DNA of 64,000 bases from the NCBI GenBank assembly GCA_902788805.1, contig CADALO010000011.1, positions 1 through 64,000 on the forward strand, written 5' to 3'. Source of the DNA: an uncultured Bacteroidota bacterium. GTDB lineage: Bacteria > Bacteroidota > Bacteroidia > Bacteroidales > P3. The translations under genes were made by a program, and so were the position numbers. Below the pieces are notes generated by a model. The model saw only the letters and a list, made by a program, of their open reading frames with translations. It was not told the origin of the DNA and did no database searches. Within the stretch, counting starts at the first letter, position 1. Each line of letters begins with the position of its first letter. Shown piece after piece: positions 9,126 to 18,313 of the stretch.

Positions 9126-9905
9126 TCAAAGGAAGGCGTTGGATTCATACTCTTCAGCAGAGCATTCCTGAACGTCTGCACCGCCGTCAAGCCACGTGAA
9201 TTTTATGTAGTTGGGGTTGGCCGACTTGTATAGGTCCTTCTCAAACTGGCGCCTGAGACTGCTGGTCGGAAGGTTGCGCAAAACGTAGTCGTTCACCATC
9301 TCGACGAGGAAGCAACGCTGGGCAGTTCCGTTGTCAAAGCCGAACCGATTGGCAAACTTGGTGTCGTTGCTCATTTTTATGGGGTCGCCTTTAAGGTTTG
9401 TAGGCACCTGTTTCACCGCCATTACCCAAGTGTGTAACAGGTCGATGTTGGTCTTTGTTGAACGAAGTTGATATTCAAGATAAGCAATTTTCTTGTTGTT
9501 GTCGTCTTTCCATTTGTGCAGGGTGACAACGAGCACGGCATCGATGCCATAATTCTTGTTGTATACCTTGATGTCGCCATTACGCAGTTGCTTAGGGGTC
9601 ATCTCATTGTTCTCTGCAATCTGCTGCGATGCCGCAGGGCCGATTACGTAGTAGCCAATGTTTTGCAGCGGCTCATAGATGGTTTGGAAAAGATAGGCCT
9701 TGGCTGTGTTGATCTCATTGTTGTATTCAATATCGGTCGGGTATTTCTCCACCTTGCGCTCAGCCTTGTCGTTGATAGGGGCAATGTAAATGACTGTAGG
9801 TCTTTCGGCATAGATGTCACTATACGAATTAATCTTCTTTTCGCTTTTGCAGGCACCAAGCAATACGGTTGCGAGCAAAGATATAATAAATGTCAGACGT
9901 TTCAT
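9126..9905 (-). CDS. DUF799/GNA1162-like lipoprotein
   Basis: 259 residues. The signal peptide ends in lipobox VLLGAC, and the mature protein starts CKSEKK. The body (IYIAPINDKA ... LQNIGYYVIGP ... GIDAVLVVTLHKW) resembles the DUF799 family, whose Neisseria member is the outer-membrane lipoprotein GNA1162. In many bacteria DUF799 is encoded with a DUF4810 lipoprotein and a CsgG-like protein, a set thought to form an envelope secretion or stress complex. Here the DUF4810-like gene lies immediately upstream (18-base gap), but no CsgG gene is present in this window. Function is therefore inferred only from the family association. The C-terminal region is somewhat longer than I would expect for the family. 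Confidence 0.7.
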   Translation of the reverse strand: MKRLTFIISLLATVLLGACKSEKKINSYSDIYAERPTVIYIAPINDKAERKVEKYPTDIEYNNEINTAKAYLFQTIYEPLQNIGYYVIGPAASQQIAENNEMTPKQLRNGDIKVYNKNYGIDAVLVVTLHKWKDDNNKKIAYLEYQLRSTKTNIDLLHTWVMAVKQVPTNLKGDPIKMSNDTKFANRFGFDNGTAQRCFLVEMVNDYVLRNLPTSSLRRQFEKDLYKSANPNYIKFTWLDGGADVQECSAEEYESNAFL

Positions 9906-9923
9906 TGTCGGGTTGTATTGATG

Positions 9924-10424
9924 TTATCTGCTTTTCTTTTTATTGTTGGCACTCTTGCTATTGCCTTGTTTTTTGCTCGACGCTTTGTTTCCGTCGGTCT
10001 TGACTTTTGTTGATGCATCCTGTTCAGAGTTGTCTTCAATCGAAGCCTCATTGACATTGATGCTGTTGTTGTTGACATATTCGGGTAGGAGCATCCGTTT
10101 CAGCTGGGCGACATATGTCCTAGAGGCGGGAAAAGCTTCCATCTCTTTGTTGAACCAACTGTTGGCCTCAGCACGTTTACCGAGCTGGACGAGTGTCACA
10201 GCATAGTCGCTGTAAATACCAGGCTGTTTAACGCCCTTCTTGCGGCTTTTGTTTATGAACGAGCCATAGTTTTTTGAGAGGTTCTCGAGTGTTGCTGTCG
10301 TTGGTTCCTTGCAGTAGTTCAGCATTAAGATAGGGTCTAACGTGGGTGCAGACGACTTACAGGCGGCAACTATACTCAATCCGCAAATTATCAAGATGGT
10401 TTTTAGCGTATGTTTTATAGTCAT
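9924..10424 (-). CDS. DUF4810-like lipoprotein
   Basis: 166 residues. Lipoprotein signal with lipobox IVAAC near residue 22. The core (LNYCKEPTTATLENL ... KQPGIYSDYAVTLVQLGKRAEANSWFNKEMEAFPAS) follows the TPR-like DUF4810 pattern: a YC near the start, a short repeat about a peptide 'getting older by one member', and a final E...FP. The last 40 residues are low-complexity Lys/Ser/Asn (KASSKKQGNSKSANNKKKSR), which is unusual and may bind anionic surfaces. It is the first gene of a probable operon with the DUF799 lipoprotein and perhaps the M6 protease. A promoter -7 box lies at 10512-10519. Family call is moderate; the lipoprotein call is firm. Confidence 0.66.
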   Translation of the reverse strand: MTIKHTLKTILIICGLSIVAACKSSAPTLDPILMLNYCKEPTTATLENLSKNYGSFINKSRKKGVKQPGIYSDYAVTLVQLGKRAEANSWFNKEMEAFPASRTYVAQLKRMLLPEYVNNNSINVNEASIEDNSEQDASTKVKTDGNKASSKKQGNSKSANNKKKSR

Positions 10425-10511
10425 AATGCTATTGTATTTAGCTGTTTATTAATTTTCTATGCATATTTATGGACTGTTGCCCAATGGTATGTATTTATAA
10501 ATTACAAATTG

Positions 10512-10519
10512 CAAAGATA
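10512..10519 (-). promoter_or_regulatory. -7 box for the DUF4810-DUF799 genes
   Basis: The minus strand reads TATCTTTG here, the Bacteroidetes -7 consensus, about 88 bases before the start codon at 10424. No clean -33 TTTG is at the ideal distance. Confidence 0.5.
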
Positions 10520-10620
10520 CGAATAAAAATGCAATTGCTCGGAAAAAGATTTAAAAATAGCTTTTTTTGAAGTTGAGTACATAGCGAAATCGTAGTTCTT
10601 TTTTATCAAAAAACTATCTG

Positions 10621-10696
10621 ATTCCTATCAAAGTTTACTGAACTGAAATTTGACTAAACTTTGATAGGAATTTGAGTAAACTTTGGTAAGAATTTG
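10621..10696. repeat. 17-bp perfect inverted repeat plus a third degenerate unit
   Basis: ATTCCTATCAAAGTTTA (10621-10637) is exactly complementary to 10655-10671, with a 17-base loop. A third, two-mismatch direct copy of the right arm follows at 10677-10696. The surrounding gap 10425-10926 is AT-rich and holds no gene; apart from this repeat and the promoters listed, nothing was seen. Confidence 0.8.
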
Positions 10697-10912
10697 GTCC
10701 ATAGAATCAGCTACTTAGAGATGGATAAAATTTGGTCTTTCTGCACTTTTTCAAACTTTTTTGAAATGATTGTGTAATTGTTTGTGTTTTATGCTTTTAG
10801 GTGGCTTTTTGCCTTGTTTGGGACGTTTTTGGGGTTTTGGTCAATTTGGAAACCTTTATGGTACACTCAAGGCGGTGAGAAAGTTTTTTTTCGACAGGTG
10901 TGAAAAAATGTG

Positions 10913-10920
10913 TAATTTTG
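10913..10920 (+). promoter_or_regulatory. -7 box for RNase P RNA
   Basis: TAATTTTG seven bases before the RNase P RNA start matches the Bacteroidetes -7 consensus. The -33 position is only a T-rich stretch. Confidence 0.65.
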
Positions 10921-10926
10921 CAATTT

Positions 10927-11314
10927 GAAACGGCAACCGCTCTATCGCTGGCAGAGCAATCTGCGAGAGGAAAGTCCGGGCAGCAAAGAGTCGCCATACT
11001 TCCTAACGGGAAGGGACACGTTCCTGCAAAGGGCGTGTTACAGACAGTGCCGCAGAAAATATACCGCTATATTCGAGGCCAAAAGCCTCTTGTGTAGTAA
11101 GGGTGAAAACGCGAGGCAAGAGCTCACGACGGGTGCAGCGATGCACTTGGTGGTAAACCTTATGGGCTGAAAGACCAAATATACCGACAGTTAAGGGTTG
11201 ACTCGTCCGTTGTCGGGGGGTAGGTTGATAAAGGCAGCCGGTGACGGTTGTCTTAGATTAATGATAGAGAACCGTCTTGGCGGTTACAGAACCCGGCTTA
11301 TAGGTTGCCGTTTC
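10927..11314 (+). ncRNA. rnpB: RNase P RNA
   Basis: The catalytic RNA of RNase P, which cleaves the 5' leader from pre-tRNAs. The universal segment GAGGAAAGTCCGGGC is at about 10967-10981 and the partner ACAGAACCCGGCTTA at about 11286-11300. Ends were set by helix P1: GAAACGGCAACC (10927-10938) pairs perfectly with GGTTGCCGTTTC (11303-11314), followed by a T run that probably ends transcription. At about 388 bases it has the normal type-A size. No protein gene overlaps it convincingly. Confidence 0.95.
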
Positions 11315-11370
11315 TTTTTTTATTCTAACGAATAGGTTTTGATTTGCAAACAGAGTCTAAAAGTCATTAT

Positions 11371-12087
11371 ATGAAGTTTGAAGTAGTCTTGTCGCCAGCG
11401 CTTTATGATGGTAGATTGTTGAAAGAGGACCACACAACGGTTGCCGTTGATGTCTTGAGGGCCACGTCTGCTATTTGTGCTGCTTTCAAGTCGGGAGCGT
11501 CTGAGATTGTGCCGCTCGACTCGTTGGAGAAGCTTCGGGATTATGACTCTTTGGGGTATACCCTGGCCGCGGAGCGTGGAGGCGAGAAGGTAAACGGAGC
11601 CAAGTGCGGCAATTCGCCTACAGAGTATCTGTCTATGGACCTCACAGGCAGCCGTTTGGCATATTCTACGACAAATGGTACGGTGTCTATCCTGCGTGCT
11701 GCAGAGTCAACGAGACTATATGTGGGGGCTTTTGCAAATCTTTCAGCGTTAGCGCAAAGACTTGTGGATGAATGCAATGATACGGTAGTACTATGCTCAG
11801 GATGGAAAGGCGACCCTTCGCTGGAGGATACCCTTTTCGCCGGAGCGTTGGCAGAACGTATTCAAGATGTTAACCAGAAAGTGGAACTGGTGAACGATGC
11901 AGCGATGATGGCTTTGGATTTGTGGCAGAGTGCAAAAGGTGATCTGTATGGCTATTGTCGAAAGGCTACGCACGTCCACAGGCTGATGCGGCTTGGATAT
12001 GAGCGAGATATTAGATGGGCATTCGAGGCAGACACTTGTCCGTTGGTGCCGGTTTATAAAAACGGAAGACTGATAGTTGAAGGCTAA
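11371..12087 (+). CDS. comB: Probable 2-phosphosulfolactate phosphatase (ComB family)
   Basis: 238 residues. The N-terminal VAVDVLRATSAICAAFKSGA and the later LAAERGGEKVNGAKCGNSP and STTNGT segments match the ComB family, which removes phosphate from 2-phospho-3-sulfolactate, a step of coenzyme M or sulfolactate formation. A gut or anaerobic Bacteroidales is unlikely to make coenzyme M, so the true substrate may be another phospho-acid. The ATG at 11371 is chosen; an in-frame TTG at 11344 would add nine poorly matching residues. The stop overlaps the start of the PAP2 gene by 11 bases, and TrmO overlaps that in turn, so the three are probably co-transcribed. Family call is good; in vivo role is uncertain. 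Confidence 0.75.
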   Translation: MKFEVVLSPALYDGRLLKEDHTTVAVDVLRATSAICAAFKSGASEIVPLDSLEKLRDYDSLGYTLAAERGGEKVNGAKCGNSPTEYLSMDLTGSRLAYSTTNGTVSILRAAESTRLYVGAFANLSALAQRLVDECNDTVVLCSGWKGDPSLEDTLFAGALAERIQDVNQKVELVNDAAMMALDLWQSAKGDLYGYCRKATHVHRLMRLGYERDIRWAFEADTCPLVPVYKNGRLIVEG

Positions 12088-12784
12088 GAAATTCATATTG
12101 TGCTTTCTGTGTGTCTGGAGTGTGTCATTGCCTCAGGCTTGGTCGCAACGCGACAATATCTCTTTTGCCCCTAAGCCGACAAGCAGCTTATTATGGCAAA
12201 AGCCACTGCCGATTACCTTGACAGGGCTAACCATTGCCGTTGGCACCACACCTCTGTTTCTGGAACCTATGTACCGCCAGAATGTCCTAATACGCGAAGA
12301 GGTGCAGATGTGGCGTCGCAACGCCTTTGACCATAGAGCAATGCATTTCGACAATATTGTTCAGTATGCGCCATATTCGGCTGTTGTGTTGCTTAACCTG
12401 GCCGGTGTTCCGTCGCGTGACGAAAGGTGGTCATTGCTGCGTCGCACGGCCTCAACTATTCTCTTGACCACTGTTGTAACGCATTCAATAAAGCATTTAA
12501 ACCTTGAAATGCGGCCTGATCGCAGCTCGTCTACCAGTTTTCCGTCAGGACACACGGCATTTGCTTTCTCGGGAGCGGAGCTGCTGCGTCTCGAGTATGG
12601 CAAGACCTCGGTATGGATTCCTGTCGCGGGCTACGCTGTGGCTCTCCTGACGGGTTTTATGCGTATATATAACGATCGTCATTGGGCTGGTGATGTGCTT
12701 GCCGGTGCGGGTATCGGAATGCTGTCGGCAGACCTGTCTTTCTGGTTGAACGATTTATGGGAGAAGAAGCAATGGAAGAAGTGA
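12077..12784 (+). CDS. PAP2-family membrane phosphatase
   Basis: 235 residues with a TTG start that gives an immediate signal sequence (MKAKKFILC ... QAWSQ). All three phosphatidic-acid-phosphatase-2 motifs are present: KHLNLEMRPD, PSGHT, and RIYNDRHWAGD, supplying the catalytic His pair, Arg and Asp. Hydrophobic helices surround the motifs. Family members dephosphorylate lipids such as undecaprenyl diphosphate, phosphatidate or lipid A at the periplasmic face; the substrate here cannot be told from sequence. The TTG start overlaps the ComB stop by 11 bases, and the 3' end overlaps trmO, consistent with translational coupling. No better ATG or GTG start preserves the signal peptide. Confidence 0.82.
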   Translation: MKAKKFILCFLCVWSVSLPQAWSQRDNISFAPKPTSSLLWQKPLPITLTGLTIAVGTTPLFLEPMYRQNVLIREEVQMWRRNAFDHRAMHFDNIVQYAPYSAVVLLNLAGVPSRDERWSLLRRTASTILLTTVVTHSIKHLNLEMRPDRSSSTSFPSGHTAFAFSGAELLRLEYGKTSVWIPVAGYAVALLTGFMRIYNDRHWAGDVLAGAGIGMLSADLSFWLNDLWEKKQWKK

Positions 12785-13455
12785 CCATCAGTGCTATAGC
12801 AAGACTTTACGGAGCCTTTCCGCAGAAGTTTGGCATTCCGCGCCAAAGCAATATCGTTGACAATATTGTGTCGAGGATTGTTTTTGAACCGGAATATAGA
12901 AATGTTGACGCATTGCGAGGAATTGACGATTTCGACTATCTGTGGCTTGTTTGGCGATTCTCGGCGAATGAACGCCAGGGATGGTCGCCAACGGTCCGTC
13001 CGCCGCGCTTGGGTGGTAATCAGCGTATGGGAGTCTTTGCTACACGCTCCTCGTTCAGGCCTAATGGCTTGGCTCTGTCGTCAGTTAGACTTGTCCGAGT
13101 TGAACGACATACCGAAAACGGACCGGTACTTTATGTGACTGGTGCCGACATTATGGATGGAACGCCGATATATGATATAAAGCCTTATCTGCCTTATACC
13201 GATGCCCATCCCGACGCGCGGAGTGGTTTCGCTCCTGTGGCAGCCGACAGTCTTCTCGAGGTTATATGCGAACCTTCCTTACTTGGCAGGGTAGGGGAGG
13301 AATTGCGTGAGCCCTTGCTTGATGTCTTGGCTCACGACCCTCGCCCGTCTTATCAGCACGATGAAGAACGTGAGTATGGATTGTCTTTTTCTGGATATGA
13401 TGTCAGGTTTAAGGTGCGGGATGACAAGGTTTTATACGTGGTTAACATTTTTTAA
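12772..13455 (+). CDS. trmO: tRNA (adenine-N6)-methyltransferase TrmO (TsaA/UPF0066)
   Basis: 227 residues from the ATG at 12772 (an alternative ATG at 12757 adds five). The TrmO beta-barrel core is clear: FGIPRQ, an IDDFDYLWLVWRF segment, then PPRLGGNQRMGVFATRSSFRPNGLALS, which binds S-adenosylmethionine, and IMDGTPIYDIKPYLPYTD. TrmO adds the methyl group of m6t6A at position 37 of threonine tRNAs. A C-terminal extension of about 60 residues follows the core, as in E. coli-type TrmO. The start lies inside the PAP2 gene by 13 bases, so translation is probably coupled. Confidence 0.9.
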   Translation: MEEVTISAIARLYGAFPQKFGIPRQSNIVDNIVSRIVFEPEYRNVDALRGIDDFDYLWLVWRFSANERQGWSPTVRPPRLGGNQRMGVFATRSSFRPNGLALSSVRLVRVERHTENGPVLYVTGADIMDGTPIYDIKPYLPYTDAHPDARSGFAPVAADSLLEVICEPSLLGRVGEELREPLLDVLAHDPRPSYQHDEEREYGLSFSGYDVRFKVRDDKVLYVVNIF

Positions 13456-13501
13456 CACTTCTTTTTGCAGCGAAAAGGCCGCTTAGTGTGACTATAGGGT
13501 A

Positions 13502-14032
13502 ATGAAATCGGACGAAGAACATCTTATAAAAGCTTGTATTAAAAGGGATGAGAAGGCGTGTAGGCAGCTCTACGAACGCTTCGCGCCCAAGATGTATGGC
13601 GTGTGCCTGCGATACACCCATTCATCTGCAGCAGCCGAGGATGTTCTGCACGACGGTTTCATCAAGGTTTTTGAAAATCTAAGCAAAATTCGTGACGCCA
13701 AAGCTCTTGGAGCGTGGATTAAAAGAATAATGATCTATACTGCCATAAACTATGTACGCAGCGAAAAGCCTATGGAGTTGAATGAGCTTTATACGGAAGA
13801 CGCAAGATATGCGACGAGTGAAGACATTTATGCCAAGATTGACGCCGAGATAGTGATGAAGGCTATGCAGGAGCTCCCCGGCTCATTTAGGTCGGTTCTT
13901 AATTTGTGTGAAGTGGAAGGCTACAGTATCAGAGAAGTCTCTGAAATGTTGAAGATAAAGGAGTCAACGGTGCGTGGCGCACTTGTAAGAGCCAAGCGGA
14001 TGCTGGCGGAGAAATTGAAAGGCTTTTTTTAA
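13502..14032 (+). CDS. ECF-type RNA polymerase sigma factor
   Basis: 176 residues. Region 2 spans about 10-90 (YERFAPKMYGVCLRYT ... AEDVLHDGFIKVFENL) and region 4 about 115-172 (LPGSFRSVLNLCEVEGYSIREVSEMLKIKESTVRGALVRAK), the helix-turn-helix for the -35 element. No domain beyond the two minimal ECF regions is present. The next gene, 35 bases downstream, encodes a single-pass membrane protein with a T9SS type-B-like domain and is the likely cognate anti-sigma factor. No canonical housekeeping promoter was found in 13456-13501; autoregulation by its own sigma is common in this class but cannot be shown here. Confidence 0.92.
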   Translation: MKSDEEHLIKACIKRDEKACRQLYERFAPKMYGVCLRYTHSSAAAEDVLHDGFIKVFENLSKIRDAKALGAWIKRIMIYTAINYVRSEKPMELNELYTEDARYATSEDIYAKIDAEIVMKAMQELPGSFRSVLNLCEVEGYSIREVSEMLKIKESTVRGALVRAKRMLAEKLKGFF

Positions 14033-14067
14033 AAACCGTTTATGTTTGAATTAAAGTTATATCAGAT

Positions 14068-14934
14068 ATGAGTACGTTAAAGGATAAATTCGAGAACTAC
14101 GAGAAACAGCCCGACGAGAAAGTCTGGCAGTCTATTATGGAGACAATGAACAACCGCGTGTCGACTGTTCGTCGTCGCCGTATTGCTTTGGTTACTTCGA
14201 CTGCTGTGGTGGCGTCGATTGCCCTGTTGTTTGCTGTGAACAGAAACAATGGCGATGGCGATGTAACCCAAACAAAGACCGTTGCCCAGCAGAGAGTTGA
14301 GCGGACAGCAACTGTTAGATCTGATGTGGCAACAATAGAAGATGTGAAAACTGTGGCTAGCGTAGACAGGCCTCTGGTTAAAGACGCAAAGACGCCTTCT
14401 ATTGCATCTGAAAGTCAGGTGGAGGCTGTTATGCCTGTCGAATATGCTTCCAGCTTTGCTCAAGGAACAGAGGTTAAGACTCTTGAGTCTGTAAAGTCGA
14501 ATAACAGTTCGGCAACATCTAAGGAGACGGAAGTGTCAACTCAAGAAAGCACCGGTCTCACCGAGGTGAATGCCGATGTGGTTGAGAACAACAGGGAAAC
14601 GGTTCCTCAGCGACCGATAGAACCCCGCAAAATTGCAGACCAAGAATTGGTGATATGGATTCCCAATGCTTTCTCGCCCGATGACCCGGTAAATGACGAA
14701 GTGCGTCAGTTCAAAGTCAAGCCTAATACGGATGCCAGTCTGCTTTCGTATGAAATCTTCATCTATTCGCGCAGCGGTCGTCTGGTATACCACAGCAAGG
14801 ACGTATCGCGTGGCTGGGACGGCACCTACAACGGCTATAAGCAGCCTATGGGCACGTATGTGTACATTATCGAATTGAACGATGCGAACAAGGGCCTGCA
14901 ACACAAGAAAGGTACAATAACTCTGATTAGGTAA
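14068..14934 (+). CDS. Putative anti-sigma factor with CHU_C (gliding-motility/T9SS type-B-like) C-terminal domain
   Basis: 288 residues. A short cytoplasmic N-terminus (about 1-34, FENYEKQPDEKVWQSIMETM) resembles the start of Bacteroidetes anti-sigma proteins. One transmembrane helix follows at about 38-57 after RRRR. A Thr/Ser/Glu-rich periplasmic linker (60-190) leads to a C-terminal domain with WIPNAFSPDDPVNDEVRQF, IYSRSGRLVYHSKD and GTYVYIIELND, the pattern of the CHU_C domain that serves as T9SS type-B sorting signal in large secreted proteins. The same type of domain ends the two big proteins encoded next door. A membrane-anchored regulator carrying it is odd and suggests sensing of T9SS or its cargo. 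That role is inference. Confidence 0.72.
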   Translation: MSTLKDKFENYEKQPDEKVWQSIMETMNNRVSTVRRRRIALVTSTAVVASIALLFAVNRNNGDGDVTQTKTVAQQRVERTATVRSDVATIEDVKTVASVDRPLVKDAKTPSIASESQVEAVMPVEYASSFAQGTEVKTLESVKSNNSSATSKETEVSTQESTGLTEVNADVVENNRETVPQRPIEPRKIADQELVIWIPNAFSPDDPVNDEVRQFKVKPNTDASLLSYEIFIYSRSGRLVYHSKDVSRGWDGTYNGYKQPMGTYVYIIELNDANKGLQHKKGTITLIR

Positions 14935-14961
14935 GACTTGGTTTGCTTTATATAAAACTAG

Positions 14962-14990
14962 AAAGCTCGCTGTTTAAGCGAGCTTTTTTA
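14962..14990. terminator. Bidirectional terminator (copy 1)
   Basis: AAAGCTCGCT (14962-14971) and AGCGAGCTTT (14977-14986) form a stem with loop GTTTA. It serves the anti-sigma gene and the minus-strand T9SS gene. The same sequence recurs at 18568-18598 as part of the duplicated unit. Confidence 0.88.
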
Positions 14991-15010
14991 GTTTATATTG
15001 GTGATTTGGA

Positions 15011-18000
15011 TTATTTGATGATTTCTACTACTCCGTTGCGTTGTATGTCACCAAGGTAGCCCTTTCCTGTGAAGCGCCAGAAGTATGTGCCTGCAGGGAT
15101 GTTGCCTGTTGCAGGATCCCAGAAGTCTTCCTCCTTCGATATGTTTTCTTTGTAGAATACTTGTTTGCCCCAGCGGTCGTATACGGCCAGCGAGTTGTTG
15201 GGATAGCCAAGGCCTTCGATAAGATTACGGATGATAAACTTGTCGTTGATGCCGTCACCGTTGGGAGTGATGGCGTTGGGGAACTGGAGGAAGTCGTTGA
15301 CCAGCAAGATGCTGTTCTCGATAGTGTCGCGACATTCCACAACTCGTCCGCTGGGACCCATATTCTGGGTCATAGCTATAAGGCGTGCAATATAGTTGCC
15401 TGATATGTCTTCGCCATCGGTGTACCAATCGAAGACGGGGTTGACATCAGTCAGGGTGTGATACGAGATGTTGTTGTCTCTGTCATACTGGATTTCCCAA
15501 TAGTAGCGGTTGTTGTCCGATTGCGGTACGGTGAGGTTTTGGAATTGCACTGACGGGTGCATCACTGTCGGGTTCATAGGCTCCCACGAGAACTGGGCCA
15601 CAGGACTTGAGTATACTGTAATCAGGTCTTCGTATACGAGTGAGTCCTTGCATTGTAGCGTAAGTTGTATTGTCCTGTTCCATAGGTGTGGGTCGGACTT
15701 TCAGCTGTTGATGTCTGTCCGTCGCCGAAATCCCAGAGGAAGTTGTCGCCATACTGCGAAGTGTTCTCAAAATGGATGGTGTAGGGCTCGCAGCCTTCAA
15801 GAGGATAAATTCCCGGGTCGAAGTTCGGCAGTGGCTGGTGATTGATGTTCACACGCACCGAGTCACGAGCCGCACAAGTAATAAGGTGTTCCTTATGCTC
15901 TACTTCGACTGTGTAGAGTGTTGACGAACCCATCATTGCGCGAGTCTCGATGGTGTCGGTTTTTTGTCCGAATGGCTCCCAAGCAAAAGTGTAGTTGGAG
16001 TCGGTGTGTGCGTCTTTAGCATCAAGGATTACTTTGTCGATATCGCAAATCAGGATGTCTTCGCCAAGTTCAGGAGTGGGCGACCATACCGACCAGATGC
16101 CAGTGGTGGTATCCCAGATACAGCCGAACTCGTCATAGATGCGTACATTGATGGGAAAGAATCCTGCAGTGTCGTGAGCAGAGATGATAGAGCGTGTCGG
16201 CTCGCGATTGTCGATGTTGACGCCACGCCAGTAGCCAAGGTCAAAGTCGCCATAGTTTGAATCTGGCAGCCAGATAACGCTGTCGATACCCACCTGGTAT
16301 TCGCAGCCAGCACCCGAGCTGATGCCGCAGAAGTCGAGAGACCACGAAAAAATCCAGCCGTTGTCGGCGCCCCAGTTGTCGCAAATCTGAATCTTCCATT
16401 CACCGTTGAGGGGACATCCGATAAGTTCGTGGAAGTCGGAGGCAGGAATATAGTAGTCTGATTTGCCTTCGTGACTGCTTGGCTGTCGGGTATAAAAGGA
16501 ACTACTGTGAGCTGTCGTACCGGCTTCCACATAAGGAGCAGGTACGGTGATGAAACTGTAGTTGGTCATTAGAATGTCATTGCCCGATGCGCAGAAATAG
16601 TCTTGAGTGACAGGGTTGGGGGTGTCGCAAGGCTTGTTAGTCACCGTCTGGTAGTCTCCATTGTGCGAGAAGCAGTAGTCGAAGCCAACGCCGTACATAT
16701 TGCACACTGAATCGCAATACTTCATAGTGTTACTTTCCGAGCCGCATACGTACTTACCGTCGTGAGTATCGTCGTTGTAGCCACCGTATGGAACACCAAG
16801 ATAAGTGCTGCCACCATTGTACATACCAGTCAAAATACCTAATTGAGGCCAAGGACCGTATCCAAATAATTGTGGGTCGGGCAATAATCCGTCTTTGTTT
16901 ACTGTACCATACCAAAGGACTGCTCTTTGTCCGGTGGGGCAGATTATACGTCCTCCGATGTCACCAAGGTATGAGTGCTCAATATTGATGCAGATGGAGC
17001 AGATGTCTTCAGCCGACTGCACGGTACGGCCCGTGGGGAAGTCGTCGAAAAGAATGGGGGCCGAGAAGCAAAGATCCTTGTCGGCTTGTTCGCAAGGCGG
17101 CTGGGCGCCGGGACCGTCGGGAAGAAAGGTCTTACAGTCAATAGAACGTGACTTTTCTTTGTCAAACGATATCTTCCTCATCGTGATAGTGGCGTTACCT
17201 CCGTTATATCCGATATTAACTATAGCCGAGTCTGTCGTGCATATCGGGTTGAGGTTGTATATGGTTTTGATTGGGTTTTGTGCCAGACGCACACGTACAG
17301 TCTCAAGTACCGACGACTTGCATCCCTTGCTGTCGGTAATGCGCAATGTTACGTCATAGCAGTCCAAGTCACGGTAGAACGCGGACATACGGGTCAAAGC
17401 TATACCTGTTGTGTCGTCACCGTTACCCATATTCCACTCAAACAGTGACCATTCATCCGAAGGACCATAACCATAATAGTTGGTGTATTCACCGTGAGCC
17501 GTTAATATTACGCCTTCGCCCAGACAGAGGTGAACACCTTTGAAGTACTGGGTGTCCAAAGTGAAAGAGTCGGTGGTAACCCAAACGTCACCCTGCTGCA
17601 CTCTGACCCAGATGGTGTCGATCTGAATGGCCGGACGCATATAAGCAGTATCTATAATAACGCCATTCTTTGTTTTGTAATAGATTGAGTCGATAATAGG
17701 TATTATCGTCTCGCACTTGTCTCGGCACATTACATTGATATGGAAACCTCTGCCGGTAAGTCCGTCTCCGTTGGTTTTGAACCTGATGGTAAGACATCCG
17801 CTGGTGTTGTAAGGCGACGGGAAAACGGTCGTCTGTATCTGCGGGTTGAGTTTGTTGTTGCAGGCTATCAACACCGGCGAGTTTATTGACGGACCATCGT
17901 GGATGAACAGAGTGTCACCTGGGTCTATGTCAAATACGTTAAAGTACAGACTCATACCCAATACCCCTTCGCAGGTGCCTGAGTCTACTGTTAACCATCT

Positions 18001-18192
18001 GGTGTATGGCCCGTCAAGGTAGTAACCAGCCGTGTCGTACTCACTGTAGACGTTAAGAAAATAACTCTCGTCGGAGACGTGCATTGAATAGGTGCCGCCA
18101 CTTGATTCTTGTGTCAAAATTACGTCAGTGGCTTGTGCCATCGCAAGCACTGTTGCAAGGACAAAACTCAAAAGAAGTGCTGTCTTTTTCAT
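15011..18192 (-). pseudogene. Large T9SS cargo protein, copy A, frameshifted before its sorting domain
   Basis: If the frame is restored this gene encodes about 1060 residues: signal peptide (MKKTALLLSFVLATVLAMAQ), a CUB-like domain (about 25-150), a P-domain-like region split by an insert (ICINIEHSYLGDIGGRI ... LNGEWKIQICDNWGADNGW), a PKD domain (LWDFGDGQTSTAESPTHTY), then a CHU_C type-B sorting domain ending FWRFTGKGYLGDIQRNGVVEIIK split here as two reading frames. The upstream frame stops at 15622, 856 residues in. Reading the minus strand, inserting one base in TACAACTTACG (about 15659-15669) restores the expected QYNLTLQCKDS continuation, so one base is missing. The protein would be an extracellular adhesin-like or scaffold cargo of T9SS. 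Copy B at 18620-21768 is disrupted at the same place. It may be truly broken, phase-variable, or an assembly error. Confidence 0.8.
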
Positions 18193-18237
18193 AGTATTTA
18201 GAATTTATGTTATTAAATGATTTTGTTTTCTCTTTCT

Positions 18238-18299
18238 GCCCATATAGTAGCTTAAGGGGGACAAAAAGTTTCAAACGTAAATCTTAAAAAATGTTAAAT
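18238..18299 (-). promoter_or_regulatory. Conserved 62-bp upstream segment, copy A
   Basis: This block just upstream of copy A is nearly identical to 21814-21875 upstream of copy B, including ATAGTAGCTTAAGGGGG and CAAAAAGTTTCA on the plus strand. It marks the edge of the duplicated unit and probably contains the promoter and leader. No canonical -7 box was recognised. Confidence 0.5.
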
Positions 18300-18313
18300 G
18301 GGGATGGGTGATT

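Noticed and set aside
15640..15680. Programmed ribosomal frameshift at the break in copy A
   Set aside because: The codons AAT GCA AGG around the shift do not form an X-XXY-YYZ slippery site, and copy B differs in sequence at the same place. Kept only as a minor option in the finding.
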